NCBI RefSeq assembly: GCF_020164585.1
Contig: NZ_JAIQZF010000011.1
Location: forward strand, 1-40,520
Length of the DNA: 40,520 nt
Source: Psychroflexus curvus
Lineage (GTDB): Bacteria > Bacteroidota > Bacteroidia > Flavobacteriales > Flavobacteriaceae
Direction of reading: 5' to 3'
Shown here: positions 9,054 to 18,501 of the stretch, in pieces
Layout: each line of letters opens with the position of its first letter
How positions within the stretch are numbered: the stretch's first letter is position 1
The notes under the pieces: generated by a model
Told to the model about the DNA's origin: nothing
Databases searched by the model: none
The model's input: the letters and a program-made list of their open reading frames with translations, nothing else
Position numbers and translations under genes: made by a program

Positions 9054-10178
9054 ATGAAAAAAAATCTCATCATTTTCGGAACAAGACCGGAAGCTATTAA
9101 AATGGCGCCTTTGGTCAAAGCTTTTCAGGAGCGAACGGAAGAGTTTGAAACAAAAGTCTGCGTCACGGCACAACATCGTGAAATGTTGGATCAGGTGTTG
9201 GATTTTTTTGAAATCAAGCCAGACTATGATTTGGACCTGATGAAGCCCAATCAAAACCTATATAACCTCACTGCGACCATTATAACTGAAATGAAGGCCG
9301 TGTTGGAAGATTTTAAGCCTGATTTTGTATATGTACACGGCGATACCACTACAACGATGGCGGCAGGTTTAGCTTCGTTTTATAGCGGAGCTAAGTTATG
9401 CCATGTGGAAGCAGGCTTAAGAACACATAACAAATGGTCTCCTTTTCCCGAAGAAATAAACAGACAGGTGACTGGACGTATAACTGACTATCACTTTTCA
9501 CCTACAGAAACTTCCAAAGCCAATTTACTCAAGGAAAACGTTGATGAAAAAAACATTCTCGTCACCGGAAATACAGTGGTTGATGCGCTCATGATTAGCT
9601 CTGAAAAAGTAAAAAATTACACCTCTGAACACATTGAAACCTTAAAGAAAGATATTGATTTTTCTAAAAAGATTATTCTTATCACTGGTCATAGACGAGA
9701 AAATCACGGGCAGGGCTTTGAGAATATCTGCAAGGCTTTAAAAGAAATCGCCACAAAAAATAAAGATGTAGAGTTAATCTATCCGGTACATCTCAATCCA
9801 AATGTTCAAAAACCGGTTTATGAATATTTGTCGGATATCCCTAATATTCATCTTATCGATCCTATGGCCTATCCGGAATTTGTCTGGTTGATGAACAAAA
9901 GCTACATCATCATCACCGATAGCGGCGGCATTCAGGAAGAAGCCCCAAGTCTAGGCAAACCGGTTATGGTGATGAGAGATACCACGGAAAGACCAGAAGC
10001 TGTTGAAGCAGGGACCGTGATTCTTGTAGGAACGGATACTGATAAAATCATCACTGAAACTCAAAAGTTATTAGAAGATACGTCGCATTACCAAAGCATG
10101 AGCAGATTGCACAATCCTTATGGCGATGGTAAGGCTTGCGATAAGATTATTAATTATATCAAAGCAATTGAGTTATAA
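9054..10178 (+). CDS. wecB: UDP-N-acetylglucosamine 2-epimerase (non-hydrolysing)
   Basis: Cytoplasmic enzyme that interconverts UDP-GlcNAc and UDP-ManNAc, the first of two steps to UDP-ManNAcA. It is full length for the family (374 residues). Motifs in order: GTRPEAIK (9-16), HGDTTTT (95-101, Asp97), HVEAGLRT (117-124, Glu119), FPEEINR (131-137), GNTVVDAL (172-179), TGHRREN (211-217, His213), YPVHLNP (about 243) and TDSGGIQEE (about 285). These correspond to the catalytic Asp, Glu, Glu and His of WecB. The next gene, 35 bases downstream, is the matching dehydrogenase. The start ATG at 9054 gives the standard N-terminus. Confidence 0.96.
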   Translation: MKKNLIIFGTRPEAIKMAPLVKAFQERTEEFETKVCVTAQHREMLDQVLDFFEIKPDYDLDLMKPNQNLYNLTATIITEMKAVLEDFKPDFVYVHGDTTTTMAAGLASFYSGAKLCHVEAGLRTHNKWSPFPEEINRQVTGRITDYHFSPTETSKANLLKENVDEKNILVTGNTVVDALMISSEKVKNYTSEHIETLKKDIDFSKKIILITGHRRENHGQGFENICKALKEIATKNKDVELIYPVHLNPNVQKPVYEYLSDIPNIHLIDPMAYPEFVWLMNKSYIIITDSGGIQEEAPSLGKPVMVMRDTTERPEAVEAGTVILVGTDTDKIITETQKLLEDTSHYQSMSRLHNPYGDGKACDKIINYIKAIEL

Positions 10179-10213
10179 GCAAATATTTTAATATTGTAAA
10201 TAAAAAATCAACC

Positions 10214-11419
10214 ATGAAAGTAACTACCATCGGTCTGGGCTATATCGGACTTCCAACATCAGCGCTAATCGCCCAGAATAAAATTCAGGTATGTGGTGTG
10301 GATGTCAATCCTGAGGTTGTCAAAACCATCAATAAAGGAGAAATCCATATCGTGGAACCTGATTTGGATAAAGCTGTAGCCTCTTCGGTGAAGGATAAGT
10401 TCCTAAAAGCCTATACAGAACCTCAGGAAGCAGAGGTGTATCTTGTTGTCGTACCGACACCTTTTAAAGGAAACCACGAACCAGATATATCTTACGTGGA
10501 AGCAGCAACCAATGGCATCATACCACTTCTTAAAGAAGACGATTTATACATCATAGAGTCTACTTCGCCAGTAGGAACTACAGAAAAAATGGCGAAACTC
10601 ATCTATAGCCAAAGACCGGAGTTGAAAGGAAAATTACATATGGCGTACTGCCCGGAACGGGTACTCCCTGGAAATGTCATGCATGAACTGGTTCATAACG
10701 ATAGAGTGATTGGTGGTGTGGATAAACAAAGCACTCAAAAAGCCATTGATTTTTACAGGCTTTTTGTGAAGGGAGAATTGCATGCCACCAATGCAAGGAC
10801 AGCAGAAATGTGTAAGTTGACTGAAAACTCCAGTCGCGATGTGCAAATTGCCTTTGCAAATGAATTGTCGCTTATATGTGACAAGGCCGATATTGATGTC
10901 TGGGAACTTATCAAATTAGCCAATAAACATCCACGGGTGAATATTCTACAACCGGGTTGTGGTGTAGGCGGGCATTGTATCGCCGTAGATCCCTATTTTA
11001 TCACTTCAGAGTTTCCTATGGAATCACAAATTATCGGGAAAGCCAGAGAAATTAATAATTATAAGAGCTTCTGGTGTGCCGAGCAGGTTAAAAAAGCCAA
11101 ACACGACTTTAAACTCAAGCACGGTAGAACTCCATCCATAGCCTTGATGGGTTTGGCCTTTAAGCCCAACATAGACGACCTTAGAGAATCTCCTGCCAAA
11201 TACATTGCCCAAAAAATCATGCAGGACGCTCATGATGAAGAATACTTTATTGTAGAACCCAATATAAAAGACCATCAGGTGTTTAAAATTACACCTTACC
11301 AGGAAGCGGTTAAAAAAGCAGATATTATAGCCTTTTTAGTGGCCCATAAAGAATTTAATGACGTACAACTTTCAGAGGATAAAGTCATCCTAGATTTTGC
11401 TGGAGTTTTAAATAAATAA
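10214..11419 (+). CDS. wecC: UDP-N-acetyl-D-mannosamine dehydrogenase
   Basis: Oxidises UDP-ManNAc to UDP-ManNAcA with NAD, giving the acidic sugar precursor of the polymer. It has 401 residues. The N-terminal Rossmann motif is GLGYIGLP (7-14). The central helical part has the catalytic lysine region AEMCKLTENS (Lys201). The catalytic cysteine lies in GVGGHCIAVDP (Cys255). The C-terminal UDP-binding part contains GLAFKPNIDDLRESP. The pairing with the epimerase supports ManNAc rather than glucose as substrate. It is the last intact gene before the AT-rich cassette, and a broken rmlB head follows. Confidence 0.95.
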   Translation: MKVTTIGLGYIGLPTSALIAQNKIQVCGVDVNPEVVKTINKGEIHIVEPDLDKAVASSVKDKFLKAYTEPQEAEVYLVVVPTPFKGNHEPDISYVEAATNGIIPLLKEDDLYIIESTSPVGTTEKMAKLIYSQRPELKGKLHMAYCPERVLPGNVMHELVHNDRVIGGVDKQSTQKAIDFYRLFVKGELHATNARTAEMCKLTENSSRDVQIAFANELSLICDKADIDVWELIKLANKHPRVNILQPGCGVGGHCIAVDPYFITSEFPMESQIIGKAREINNYKSFWCAEQVKKAKHDFKLKHGRTPSIALMGLAFKPNIDDLRESPAKYIAQKIMQDAHDEEYFIVEPNIKDHQVFKITPYQEAVKKADIIAFLVAHKEFNDVQLSEDKVILDFAGVLNK

Positions 11420-11463
11420 TTTAGCAATTAATGATTTACAAATAAAAATCAAAGATTGCAATT

Positions 11464-11574
11464 ATGATAAAATCTAAAAACATACTCATCACTGGTGGTG
11501 CAGGATTTATTGATATCTATGTTATTCCTGATTATCAAATCTTTAATTTGAATACTATTGATTTATTCTGGTAA
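11464..11574 (+). pseudogene. Remnant of dTDP-glucose 4,6-dehydratase (rmlB-like)
   Basis: A 36-codon frame begins KNILITGGAGFI, the NAD-binding Rossmann start of RmlB, and then jumps to VIPDYQIFNLNTIDLFW, which resembles the stretch about 20 residues further on (…YPDYQIFNLDALTY…) before a stop codon. The SH-V/L…-region between is missing and the other 90% of the enzyme is absent. It marks a recombination scar between wecC and the AT-rich cassette. Confidence 0.75.
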
Positions 11575-11591
11575 TATCAAAATTTTTAAAA

Positions 11592-12530
11592 ATGAATAAA
11601 TGTCCCGAAATTATAAATAAAGTCTATGATTATGTTATCCCTTTAAGATACTTAGTTCCATGGCTCAGATATCCTATGAGAAATAAAATACTGGATAATG
11701 AGCCTTTTTTTATAATAGGTTCAGGAAGGTCAGGTACAACATTATTGAGAAGAATATTAATTCAAGTAGAGGGTGTACATATTCCACCTGAAACATATGT
11801 TTTGGGAGGTGTAATAAAAATATATCGACAACATGCAGGAATGAGATGGTTTAGTTTAGTTGACCTGATTTTGTCAACTTATGAATATCATCCAGAATTC
11901 TATACATTTAATTTAGGTAGTCTTAGAGAGCTTGCATCAAGACTAAAGAATCTACCATCTGAACAAAGATGTTTAGTTTCGATTATTGATAACATTTACA
12001 GGTTTCATGCTGAAAAAAATGAAATTAAATGTAAAGTTTGGGGAGATAAGACGCCTTTAAATACTTTAAATATAAAAAGAATTGACAGTGTGTTTGAAAA
12101 TTCAAAGTATATTCATTTAATTAGAAATCCCTATGATGTGATTTACTCATATACAAAAAATGAATTACAGGCTGATGTATCATCAGCAGCAAGGCGATGG
12201 AATGAGGCTAATAAGAAAGCTTTAGAGTTCTCGAAAAACAATAAAGAACGAGTATTGAAAGTAAGATATGAGGAACTAGTGTCTCAACCTAAAGATGTAG
12301 TTAAGAAAATTTTCAATTTTCTTAACCTAGATTATAATGATAAATATTTGGATTCAGAAAATCATAAAATTGTTACTATGGGTGATGTTGAAAAGAAAAA
12401 ACATCACTACAATTTAGGAAAAAAAATAACTAGAGGGAGTATAGGGAAAGGATTAAAGAATTTAAGTAAAGAGGAATTGATACTGATAGAGCCACTTATT
12501 TTTAACATAAAAAATAAACTCGGATACTAA
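11592..12530 (+). CDS. Sulfotransferase family protein
   Basis: Predicted PAPS-dependent sulfotransferase of 312 residues. The 5'-phosphosulfate loop is GSGRSGTT (43-50) and the 3'-phosphate region is YIHLIRNPYDVIYSY (173-187, with Arg178 and Ser186). KVWGDKTP (148-155) and VRYEELVSQP (about 233) are also typical of the Sulfotransfer_3 group. In this setting it most likely sulfates a sugar of the polymer or its lipid-linked unit; the acceptor cannot be told. It is the first gene of the AT-rich block and lies 8 bases before the flippase gene. Confidence 0.88.
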   Translation: MNKCPEIINKVYDYVIPLRYLVPWLRYPMRNKILDNEPFFIIGSGRSGTTLLRRILIQVEGVHIPPETYVLGGVIKIYRQHAGMRWFSLVDLILSTYEYHPEFYTFNLGSLRELASRLKNLPSEQRCLVSIIDNIYRFHAEKNEIKCKVWGDKTPLNTLNIKRIDSVFENSKYIHLIRNPYDVIYSYTKNELQADVSSAARRWNEANKKALEFSKNNKERVLKVRYEELVSQPKDVVKKIFNFLNLDYNDKYLDSENHKIVTMGDVEKKKHHYNLGKKITRGSIGKGLKNLSKEELILIEPLIFNIKNKLGY

Positions 12531-12538
12531 ATAGCTCG

Positions 12539-13972
12539 ATGGGTATAAAAAAAAATGCTATTGGAGGTGCGAAATGGACAGGCACTTCAAAACTAGGAGC
12601 TGCATTACTTCAATTTGGGCAAATAGTTATTTTGGGAAGAATACTCTCACCTGAAGATTTTGGATTAATGTCGATGGTGATGGTTGTTATTGGATTTACT
12701 CAAGCATACATGGATATGGGTATTAGTAACGCTATAATAAGTATACAAAATTCTACTAAAAGACAATTATCATCTGTTTACTGGTTAAATATTTTTGCTG
12801 GAGTAATTTTATTCTTAGTTCTAAATTCAGCATCTTCTTTGATTCAAGCTTTCTACAAAGAACCTAGGCTTGAAGATTTAGTTTTTCTTGCTTCATTTGT
12901 GTTTTTAATTACCCCCATAGGCCAACAATTTTATGTTTTGTTGCAAAAAGAATTGCGATTTAAATTATTGGCAATTTTTGAAATTTTATCATATTCGGTA
13001 GGAATTGTTACTTCTATAATATTAGCTCTCAAAGGCTTTGGAGTATACTCCTTAATTTGGGGGCAAATTGTAAGTGTTTCTATACGAACATTATTTACTG
13101 CATACATAGGTTTTAATGAATCCCCTCCTGGGTTTGAATTTAAATATAGTGAGATAAAGGAATATATCAATTTTGGTTTATACCAAATGGGAGAAAAATC
13201 TTTAAACTTTTTTTCAAAAAATGTAGATTACTTATTGATTGGAAGATATTTTGGTGCTGACATATTAGGAGCTTACACTATAGCATTTCAATTAATTATA
13301 ATTCCAGTTCAGAAAATTAATCCAATTCTGACAACAGTCGCGTTTCCTTTATTTTCAAAATATAAAAATAATAATGAAATACTACGTAATGCATATTTTA
13401 CAATAAGCAAATTTTTGACGTTTGTATCCTATCCAGGATTGATGTTTCTTGCTGTCACATCACATTTAATAATTCCTGTACTTTTCGGAGAAGGATGGGA
13501 TTTAACAATTAAGCTGGTTCCTATAATGGTTATTATTGGATTAATAAGATCTTTAGGCAATCCCGCAGGCTCAATTTATTTAGCAAAAGGTAAAGCAGAT
13601 GTCGGCTTTTATTTTAACTTGTTTATTGCTGCTTCGAATTTAATAGCTTTTTGGATTGCTTCCAAGTTTAGTGTTTATCATGTAGCTTGGACCTTTTCAA
13701 TCATGAACATTCTCTATTTTTTAACACATAGATATGTAGTTGATAAAATGTTAAAATCCAATTGGATATGGTATTTAAAACCATTATGGAAAAATATACT
13801 TATATCTCTAGTTAGTTCAATTTTTGTTTTTTTTATCCAAGATTTCTTAGAATTCAAAATGAATATGAAACTTATTTTCTCAATATTAATAATGGGAGTT
13901 TTCTATTTTGGTTTACAATTTATATTCAATAAAAATTATTTAAATGAAATTTATTACAATTATCTGAGATGA
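12539..13972 (+). CDS. Wzx-like polysaccharide flippase (MOP superfamily)
   Basis: Polytopic inner-membrane protein of 477 residues with about 12-14 hydrophobic helices. The start (GAKWTGTSKLGAALLQFGQI, then LGRILSPEDFGLMSM) is the signature of the WzxC/RfbX branch of oligosaccharide flippases. It should move the lipid-linked repeat unit to the periplasmic face for polymerisation. Its stop codon overlaps the start of the next gene (ATGA), so the two are translationally coupled. Confidence 0.92.
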   Translation: MGIKKNAIGGAKWTGTSKLGAALLQFGQIVILGRILSPEDFGLMSMVMVVIGFTQAYMDMGISNAIISIQNSTKRQLSSVYWLNIFAGVILFLVLNSASSLIQAFYKEPRLEDLVFLASFVFLITPIGQQFYVLLQKELRFKLLAIFEILSYSVGIVTSIILALKGFGVYSLIWGQIVSVSIRTLFTAYIGFNESPPGFEFKYSEIKEYINFGLYQMGEKSLNFFSKNVDYLLIGRYFGADILGAYTIAFQLIIIPVQKINPILTTVAFPLFSKYKNNNEILRNAYFTISKFLTFVSYPGLMFLAVTSHLIIPVLFGEGWDLTIKLVPIMVIIGLIRSLGNPAGSIYLAKGKADVGFYFNLFIAASNLIAFWIASKFSVYHVAWTFSIMNILYFLTHRYVVDKMLKSNWIWYLKPLWKNILISLVSSIFVFFIQDFLEFKMNMKLIFSILIMGVFYFGLQFIFNKNYLNEIYYNYLR

Positions 13973-15069
13973 AAGTAAAAGAAGGAAGTAAGTTATTGCT
14001 TTGCACCCATGCTTACCCTCCTGATTCAGGAGGTATCGCAGCCTTTGCAAGAGACATACATTGTATGTTCATAGAAATGAATTGGAGCGTAAGAGTATAT
14101 AAATATAAATACAAACCTATAAAGAACAAATGGGGGCTTTTAAGAAATTACTATAAAAGCATCTTAAACTTTTACAAAACGGTTAATGATGAATCATTTG
14201 ATGTTATAATATCTACAAAAATTCAACCTTATGGTTTAATATCTATATTATTGAATCCATTTATTAATGCTAAAGTCATCATACAGGTTCATGGTACTGA
14301 AATTGAAGGACGTTATAAAAAAGGCTGGCGGAGGAAATTATATCAATTTACATATAATAATGCTGATCAGGTGTGGGCAAATTCAAATAACACCATCTGT
14401 AGATTAGAGAAATTTGGTGTTAAACCAGAAAAAATTAAGTTATTATATCCTTTTTTAACTAACGATATTTTATCTATTAATAGAGAACACTACAAAAACT
14501 CAGCATCTTCAATATTTACGATTTTTACAGCTGGAGCTTTATATCCTAGAAAAGGTATTGATTTGGTTTTAAAAGCATTAAGTAATCTGAAAGAATATGA
14601 ATGGCAATATATAATTGCGGGACAAACTTTAGTAGGTTACGAAGATTACTATGAAGAATTAGCAAAGAATCTAGGTATAGAAGAAAGAGTTAAATTTCTG
14701 GGACAAGTTGAACGAAAGCTGGTATGGGCAAATATGAAGGAAGCAGATATTTTTATTTTAACTAGTAGAGCTTTACCCAACGATATTGAAAGTTTTGGGA
14801 TTGTTTTTATGGAAGCCCTTTATTTTGGAACTCCTTGTATAGGTACTAATACTGGAGGAATACCGGAAGCAATAGGTGAAGGAGGGATTTTGATAGAAAA
14901 TGAAAATATAGATCAGCTAAATAGAGGATTAAAAAAAATGATAAATGATAAAGATTATAGACTAGAAATATCACGAAAAGGACGTACGAGAATCTTGAAT
15001 GATTTTATGATGCATAGTAGAATTCAAGATGTGATAAGATATCTTGACTTATCTCAGAAAGTAAAGTGA
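13969..15069 (+). CDS. Glycosyltransferase family 4 (GT-B fold)
   Basis: A 366-residue retaining glycosyltransferase. The N-terminal half has the GT4 acceptor-side motif HAYPPDSGGIAAFARDI (14-30) and IIQVHGTEIEG (104-114). The donor half has FTAGALYPRKGIDL (186-199, with Arg194 and Lys195) and the E-x7-E motif ESFGIVFME (Glu274, Glu282) followed by GTPCIGTNTGGIPEAI. The sugar donor cannot be predicted. It overlaps the flippase gene by 4 bases and precedes the polymerase by 11. Confidence 0.92.
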   Translation: MKVKEGSKLLLCTHAYPPDSGGIAAFARDIHCMFIEMNWSVRVYKYKYKPIKNKWGLLRNYYKSILNFYKTVNDESFDVIISTKIQPYGLISILLNPFINAKVIIQVHGTEIEGRYKKGWRRKLYQFTYNNADQVWANSNNTICRLEKFGVKPEKIKLLYPFLTNDILSINREHYKNSASSIFTIFTAGALYPRKGIDLVLKALSNLKEYEWQYIIAGQTLVGYEDYYEELAKNLGIEERVKFLGQVERKLVWANMKEADIFILTSRALPNDIESFGIVFMEALYFGTPCIGTNTGGIPEAIGEGGILIENENIDQLNRGLKKMINDKDYRLEISRKGRTRILNDFMMHSRIQDVIRYLDLSQKVK

Positions 15070-15080
15070 TATACTTATAA

Positions 15081-16283
15081 ATGAAACTTTTTAATCTAAT
15101 TTTTTATATTTTATTATTTTTTGGTTTTTTTTTACCAACAAATTCTAATTTTTATATTCCATTACCTGGTTTTTTATTACAATTTAATGAGTTAGCATTT
15201 TTGTTGCTACCTTTTGTAAATACTTTATGCACATCTAAAAAACAAGTCCGATTAAAAGATTTTAAACTAAAAAAGAAAATAGTTTTATTATTATTCATTA
15301 TACTTTTTACAGAAATTATAATTAAAGGTTTGCTGTATAACCAATCTATAGTAGAATCCTTTAAAGCTGTAAGAGTTGGTTTACCTTTATTTTCGTCAGT
15401 GGTATTGCTGGCTCAAGGCGTGCGAGCAGATATTAGGGTGATTTGGAAAGTGTTATTATGGGCCATAATATCATCAGTAATTCTATCTATTATTTCCATT
15501 TTCATAATGCTCCCTATTTATAATGATATAGAAGCTAGTGACAATATAATAGAAGTATTTCGAGGTAGAATTACGAATTCAAATGCAGCTTTTGGTATTA
15601 TTGGACTTTATTTGTTATTTAAAGATAAAGACAAATGGTATAATCAAGGATTATTGGTTAAAACAGCTTCTGTTTTAAGTGTTATATCCTTAATTTTATC
15701 CTTTAACAGAACCTATTTAGCTATCCTAGCTCTCGAATTTTTGTATTTGTCATTTACAACGTTATCATTTAAAAATGTATTCAAATTAATAAGTCTATCT
15801 GTAATTCTTTTTGGAATTGTAATATGGTCATACAATAATATAGAACAGGTTCAAAGACAATTAGATAGAAGAATATTATCAATTATTTTAGGGCAAACAA
15901 ACTTATATGAATCTGCTATTGAAAATTCTCGGACTGTAATTTATGAAGGCATCGTTGAAAGAGTCAATGAAGGGCATTGGATCATAGGTTTGCCTATTGA
16001 TAAACCTATATTTTATTGGCAAAAACCCACTGGTGCTGAGCCTATGATTATAACGGATACATCTTTAGTAAATATTCTTTTGAGGTATGGCATGATTCCT
16101 CTAATCCTATTTTTGTGGATTTTACACTATATGTATCGGGAATCATCATCTGGCATTGTCCCTTTTACATTAATTATATTTTTAATTGCATCGCTAAACA
16201 TTGACTCCTTATTAAGGCATAATTCGATTTTATTTTTAATAATATTGATATTCATAACTCATCATGAAAAAAAAAACAGCTAA
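15081..16283 (+). CDS. Wzy-like O-antigen/exopolysaccharide polymerase
   Basis: A 400-residue, very hydrophobic protein with about ten or more membrane segments and one larger soluble loop (about 260-320), where Wzy proteins carry their periplasmic catalytic loop. SFNRTYLAIL (about 208) resembles the conserved 'S.sR…' segment of O-antigen ligase/polymerase proteins. It is the only polymerase candidate in the locus and lies beside the flippase, as in Wzx/Wzy systems. Sequence conservation in this family is low, so the call rests on topology and context. Its end overlaps the next gene by 20 bases. Confidence 0.82.
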   Translation: MKLFNLIFYILLFFGFFLPTNSNFYIPLPGFLLQFNELAFLLLPFVNTLCTSKKQVRLKDFKLKKKIVLLLFIILFTEIIIKGLLYNQSIVESFKAVRVGLPLFSSVVLLAQGVRADIRVIWKVLLWAIISSVILSIISIFIMLPIYNDIEASDNIIEVFRGRITNSNAAFGIIGLYLLFKDKDKWYNQGLLVKTASVLSVISLILSFNRTYLAILALEFLYLSFTTLSFKNVFKLISLSVILFGIVIWSYNNIEQVQRQLDRRILSIILGQTNLYESAIENSRTVIYEGIVERVNEGHWIIGLPIDKPIFYWQKPTGAEPMIITDTSLVNILLRYGMIPLILFLWILHYMYRESSSGIVPFTLIIFLIASLNIDSLLRHNSILFLIILIFITHHEKKNS

Positions 16284-17403
16284 AAATTTAAAAATAGCTA
16301 TGATAGCCCGTACTAATGGTCTTGAATATGATGACCGTATCAGGAAAGAGTGTATCACTTTATCTAAAATAGCTGATATAAAAATCTTTGTTAATTTTTC
16401 AGATAATAGAGAAGGAAAAGGTGTGACATCTTATGGAATACCGTTCGAATCTATAAAATTAAAATCTCGTGAAAAACTAAAGCAAAAAAATAATTTAATA
16501 TTGAAATCCTTAGAGTTTTACTTGAAAGTAAAGAGTAAACTTAAGCATTACGATATGCAATGGATTCACGGAGAGGAAACAGCTATTTTTGCATTATTTG
16601 CACCTAAGAATAAATTCATATGGGATCAGCATGAATTACCGGAAAGCTTCTATAAGAAACCCTTTAAGTCTCTATTCCATCGCATTGAAAAGAATTGCTC
16701 TTATATGCTTCATGCTAATAGCTATCGAATTGATTATTTGAGAAGGAACGGGGTGATAGAAATTGTTAACAAGCATATCTCTATCAGGAACTACCCAGAC
16801 AACATTTTTTCAGATAAAACTGGTTTAGGCTCAGATGAAAATTTTATGAATTGGCTTAATGATCATGAATACGTTTATTTGCAAGGTATTTCTAAGGAAG
16901 ATAGGCTTCCTTATAACACATTAGAAGCTATTCTTTCTGAAACTGATTTAAAAATTGTAATTGTGGGAGGGCTATATAAACAAGATGAAAAGAAATTATT
17001 AGATAAATATGGTGATATTGGTTTTAAAAATAAAGTCTATAATACAGGAATGGTTAATCAACTTGATATTCCAATATATTTAAAAAATGCTAAATTCAGT
17101 GTTGTATTGTATGATATATCTAATCCTAATAATCGGTATTGTGAACCTAACCGTATGTATCAGGCTCTAAGTTATGGTATTCCTGTCATTGTAGGCTGCA
17201 ATGAACCCATGAAAGATCTTGTCGATTCAAATAATTTTGGAATAGTTTTAGAAGATGATGGAAATAATGTTGAAATATTAAAAAAAGCGATAAGGAGTAT
17301 AAATATTAAGTCAGAGTTGTATAAAGAAATGATAATAAAAAATAAACAAAAAATTAATTGGTGCCAGCAAGAAGATAAAATCCTTGAACTTTTAAATGTA
17401 TAA
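16264..17403 (+). CDS. Glycosyltransferase, GT-B (family 4-like)
   Basis: A 379-residue protein. The start (KIAMIARTNGLEYDDRIRKEC) matches the 'D-x-R-I/V-x-x-E' opening seen in a branch of family 4-like enzymes. FIWDQHELPESF (about 119) occupies the position of the usual 'v.D.Hd…' segment. The C-terminal donor part has YCEPNRMYQALSYGIPVI (about 295-312), where E-P-N-R-x-x-x-A-L replaces the common E-x7-E. Its start codon lies inside the end of the polymerase gene, which suggests translational coupling. Donor and acceptor are unknown. Confidence 0.8.
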   Translation: MKKKTAKNLKIAMIARTNGLEYDDRIRKECITLSKIADIKIFVNFSDNREGKGVTSYGIPFESIKLKSREKLKQKNNLILKSLEFYLKVKSKLKHYDMQWIHGEETAIFALFAPKNKFIWDQHELPESFYKKPFKSLFHRIEKNCSYMLHANSYRIDYLRRNGVIEIVNKHISIRNYPDNIFSDKTGLGSDENFMNWLNDHEYVYLQGISKEDRLPYNTLEAILSETDLKIVIVGGLYKQDEKKLLDKYGDIGFKNKVYNTGMVNQLDIPIYLKNAKFSVVLYDISNPNNRYCEPNRMYQALSYGIPVIVGCNEPMKDLVDSNNFGIVLEDDGNNVEILKKAIRSINIKSELYKEMIIKNKQKINWCQQEDKILELLNV

Positions 17404-17411
17404 ATTGATTA

Positions 17412-18500
17412 ATGAAAATTATTTTTTTATCACCAGTTCAGAAAGACGCCAGAATTGAAAGGCGTATTAATAATATTGTAAATGAATTAAGTGGCGCAGA
17501 ATTCAAATTATTATATTATAGAAGAGATTATTATGGGGAAGGAACTCACAAAGTAGAAAATGAATCTTTAGGAGAAATTAATCATGGTAAATACATTATT
17601 AGATTTTTTAAAATTTTAAAAAACATTCCAAAAATCAGACGTGAAGCGAATACGACGAATGTTTTTTATGTATTTAGTATGGATTTACTTCTGCTACTAA
17701 TTTTGTCTACATTTAATAAAAGAAAATTTAAATTGATATATGAAATTGCTGATTTAGGGGGTCGTACTTCAAGTAATTTACAATCAAAAACCATAAATTT
17801 TATTGAAAACATTCTATTAAAGTATGTTGATATATTAGTTCTTACCTCTAAAGAATATTTGAAACATTTTGAGGCATTAAAAAATCACGACAGGAGTAAA
17901 AATTTCATTCTTGAAAATAAAATCGATCCAAAGAAATACATACAAAACAGCAACGATAAATCATTCAATGAAAATAAAATTGTAATTGGATATTTTGGTC
18001 TCATCAGGTCAAAAAAATCTTTAGATATGTTAATAGAATTAGCAAATCAAAGGGAAAATAAAATCCATGTTTTCATAGCTGGAAAATTTCTAGGAACAGA
18101 AAATTATATAGAAAAAATAAAAGGTTTAAATAATATTGAATATTTTGGCACTTATCAATCTCCTTCGGATTTACCTAACTTATATAGCTCCATAGATCTT
18201 AGCTGGGTAGCTCATAATCATCAAAACTCACAATTTGCTCGCGCTAATAGGTTTTATGAAGCATGTTTTTATAAAAAGCCAATGATTACTCAGGTAGGCA
18301 CTGCTGATGGAAATATAGTTGATGAAAAAAATTTAGGTCTTTCAATTGATATGAATAATATGGAAGATTCAGTTGATCAAATACTAAATATAGACACAAT
18401 ATCTTTCGATAAGTGGAAAAGAAATTTAAAAAACTTGCCCCCTAGTGCTTATTCGTACACAGATGAGCATAATAGACTTATAGGCTTAATTCAAAATTGA
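17412..18500 (+). CDS. Glycosyltransferase, GT-B (family 4-like)
   Basis: A 362-residue protein related in plan to the gene before it. The N-terminus is KIIFLSPVQKDARIERRI, again a start with D-x-R-I-x-R. YEIADLGGR (about 115) matches the 'y.i.D' segment of the linker region. The donor domain begins about residue 193 (VIGYFGLIRSKKSLDML) and ends with FARANRFYEACFYKKPMI (about 276-293), with N-R-F-Y-E-A in place of the E-x7-E motif. Spacing is 8 bases from the previous gene and 1 base to the next. Substrates are not predictable. Confidence 0.78.
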   Translation: MKIIFLSPVQKDARIERRINNIVNELSGAEFKLLYYRRDYYGEGTHKVENESLGEINHGKYIIRFFKILKNIPKIRREANTTNVFYVFSMDLLLLLILSTFNKRKFKLIYEIADLGGRTSSNLQSKTINFIENILLKYVDILVLTSKEYLKHFEALKNHDRSKNFILENKIDPKKYIQNSNDKSFNENKIVIGYFGLIRSKKSLDMLIELANQRENKIHVFIAGKFLGTENYIEKIKGLNNIEYFGTYQSPSDLPNLYSSIDLSWVAHNHQNSQFARANRFYEACFYKKPMITQVGTADGNIVDEKNLGLSIDMNNMEDSVDQILNIDTISFDKWKRNLKNLPPSAYSYTDEHNRLIGLIQN

Positions 18501-18501
18501 T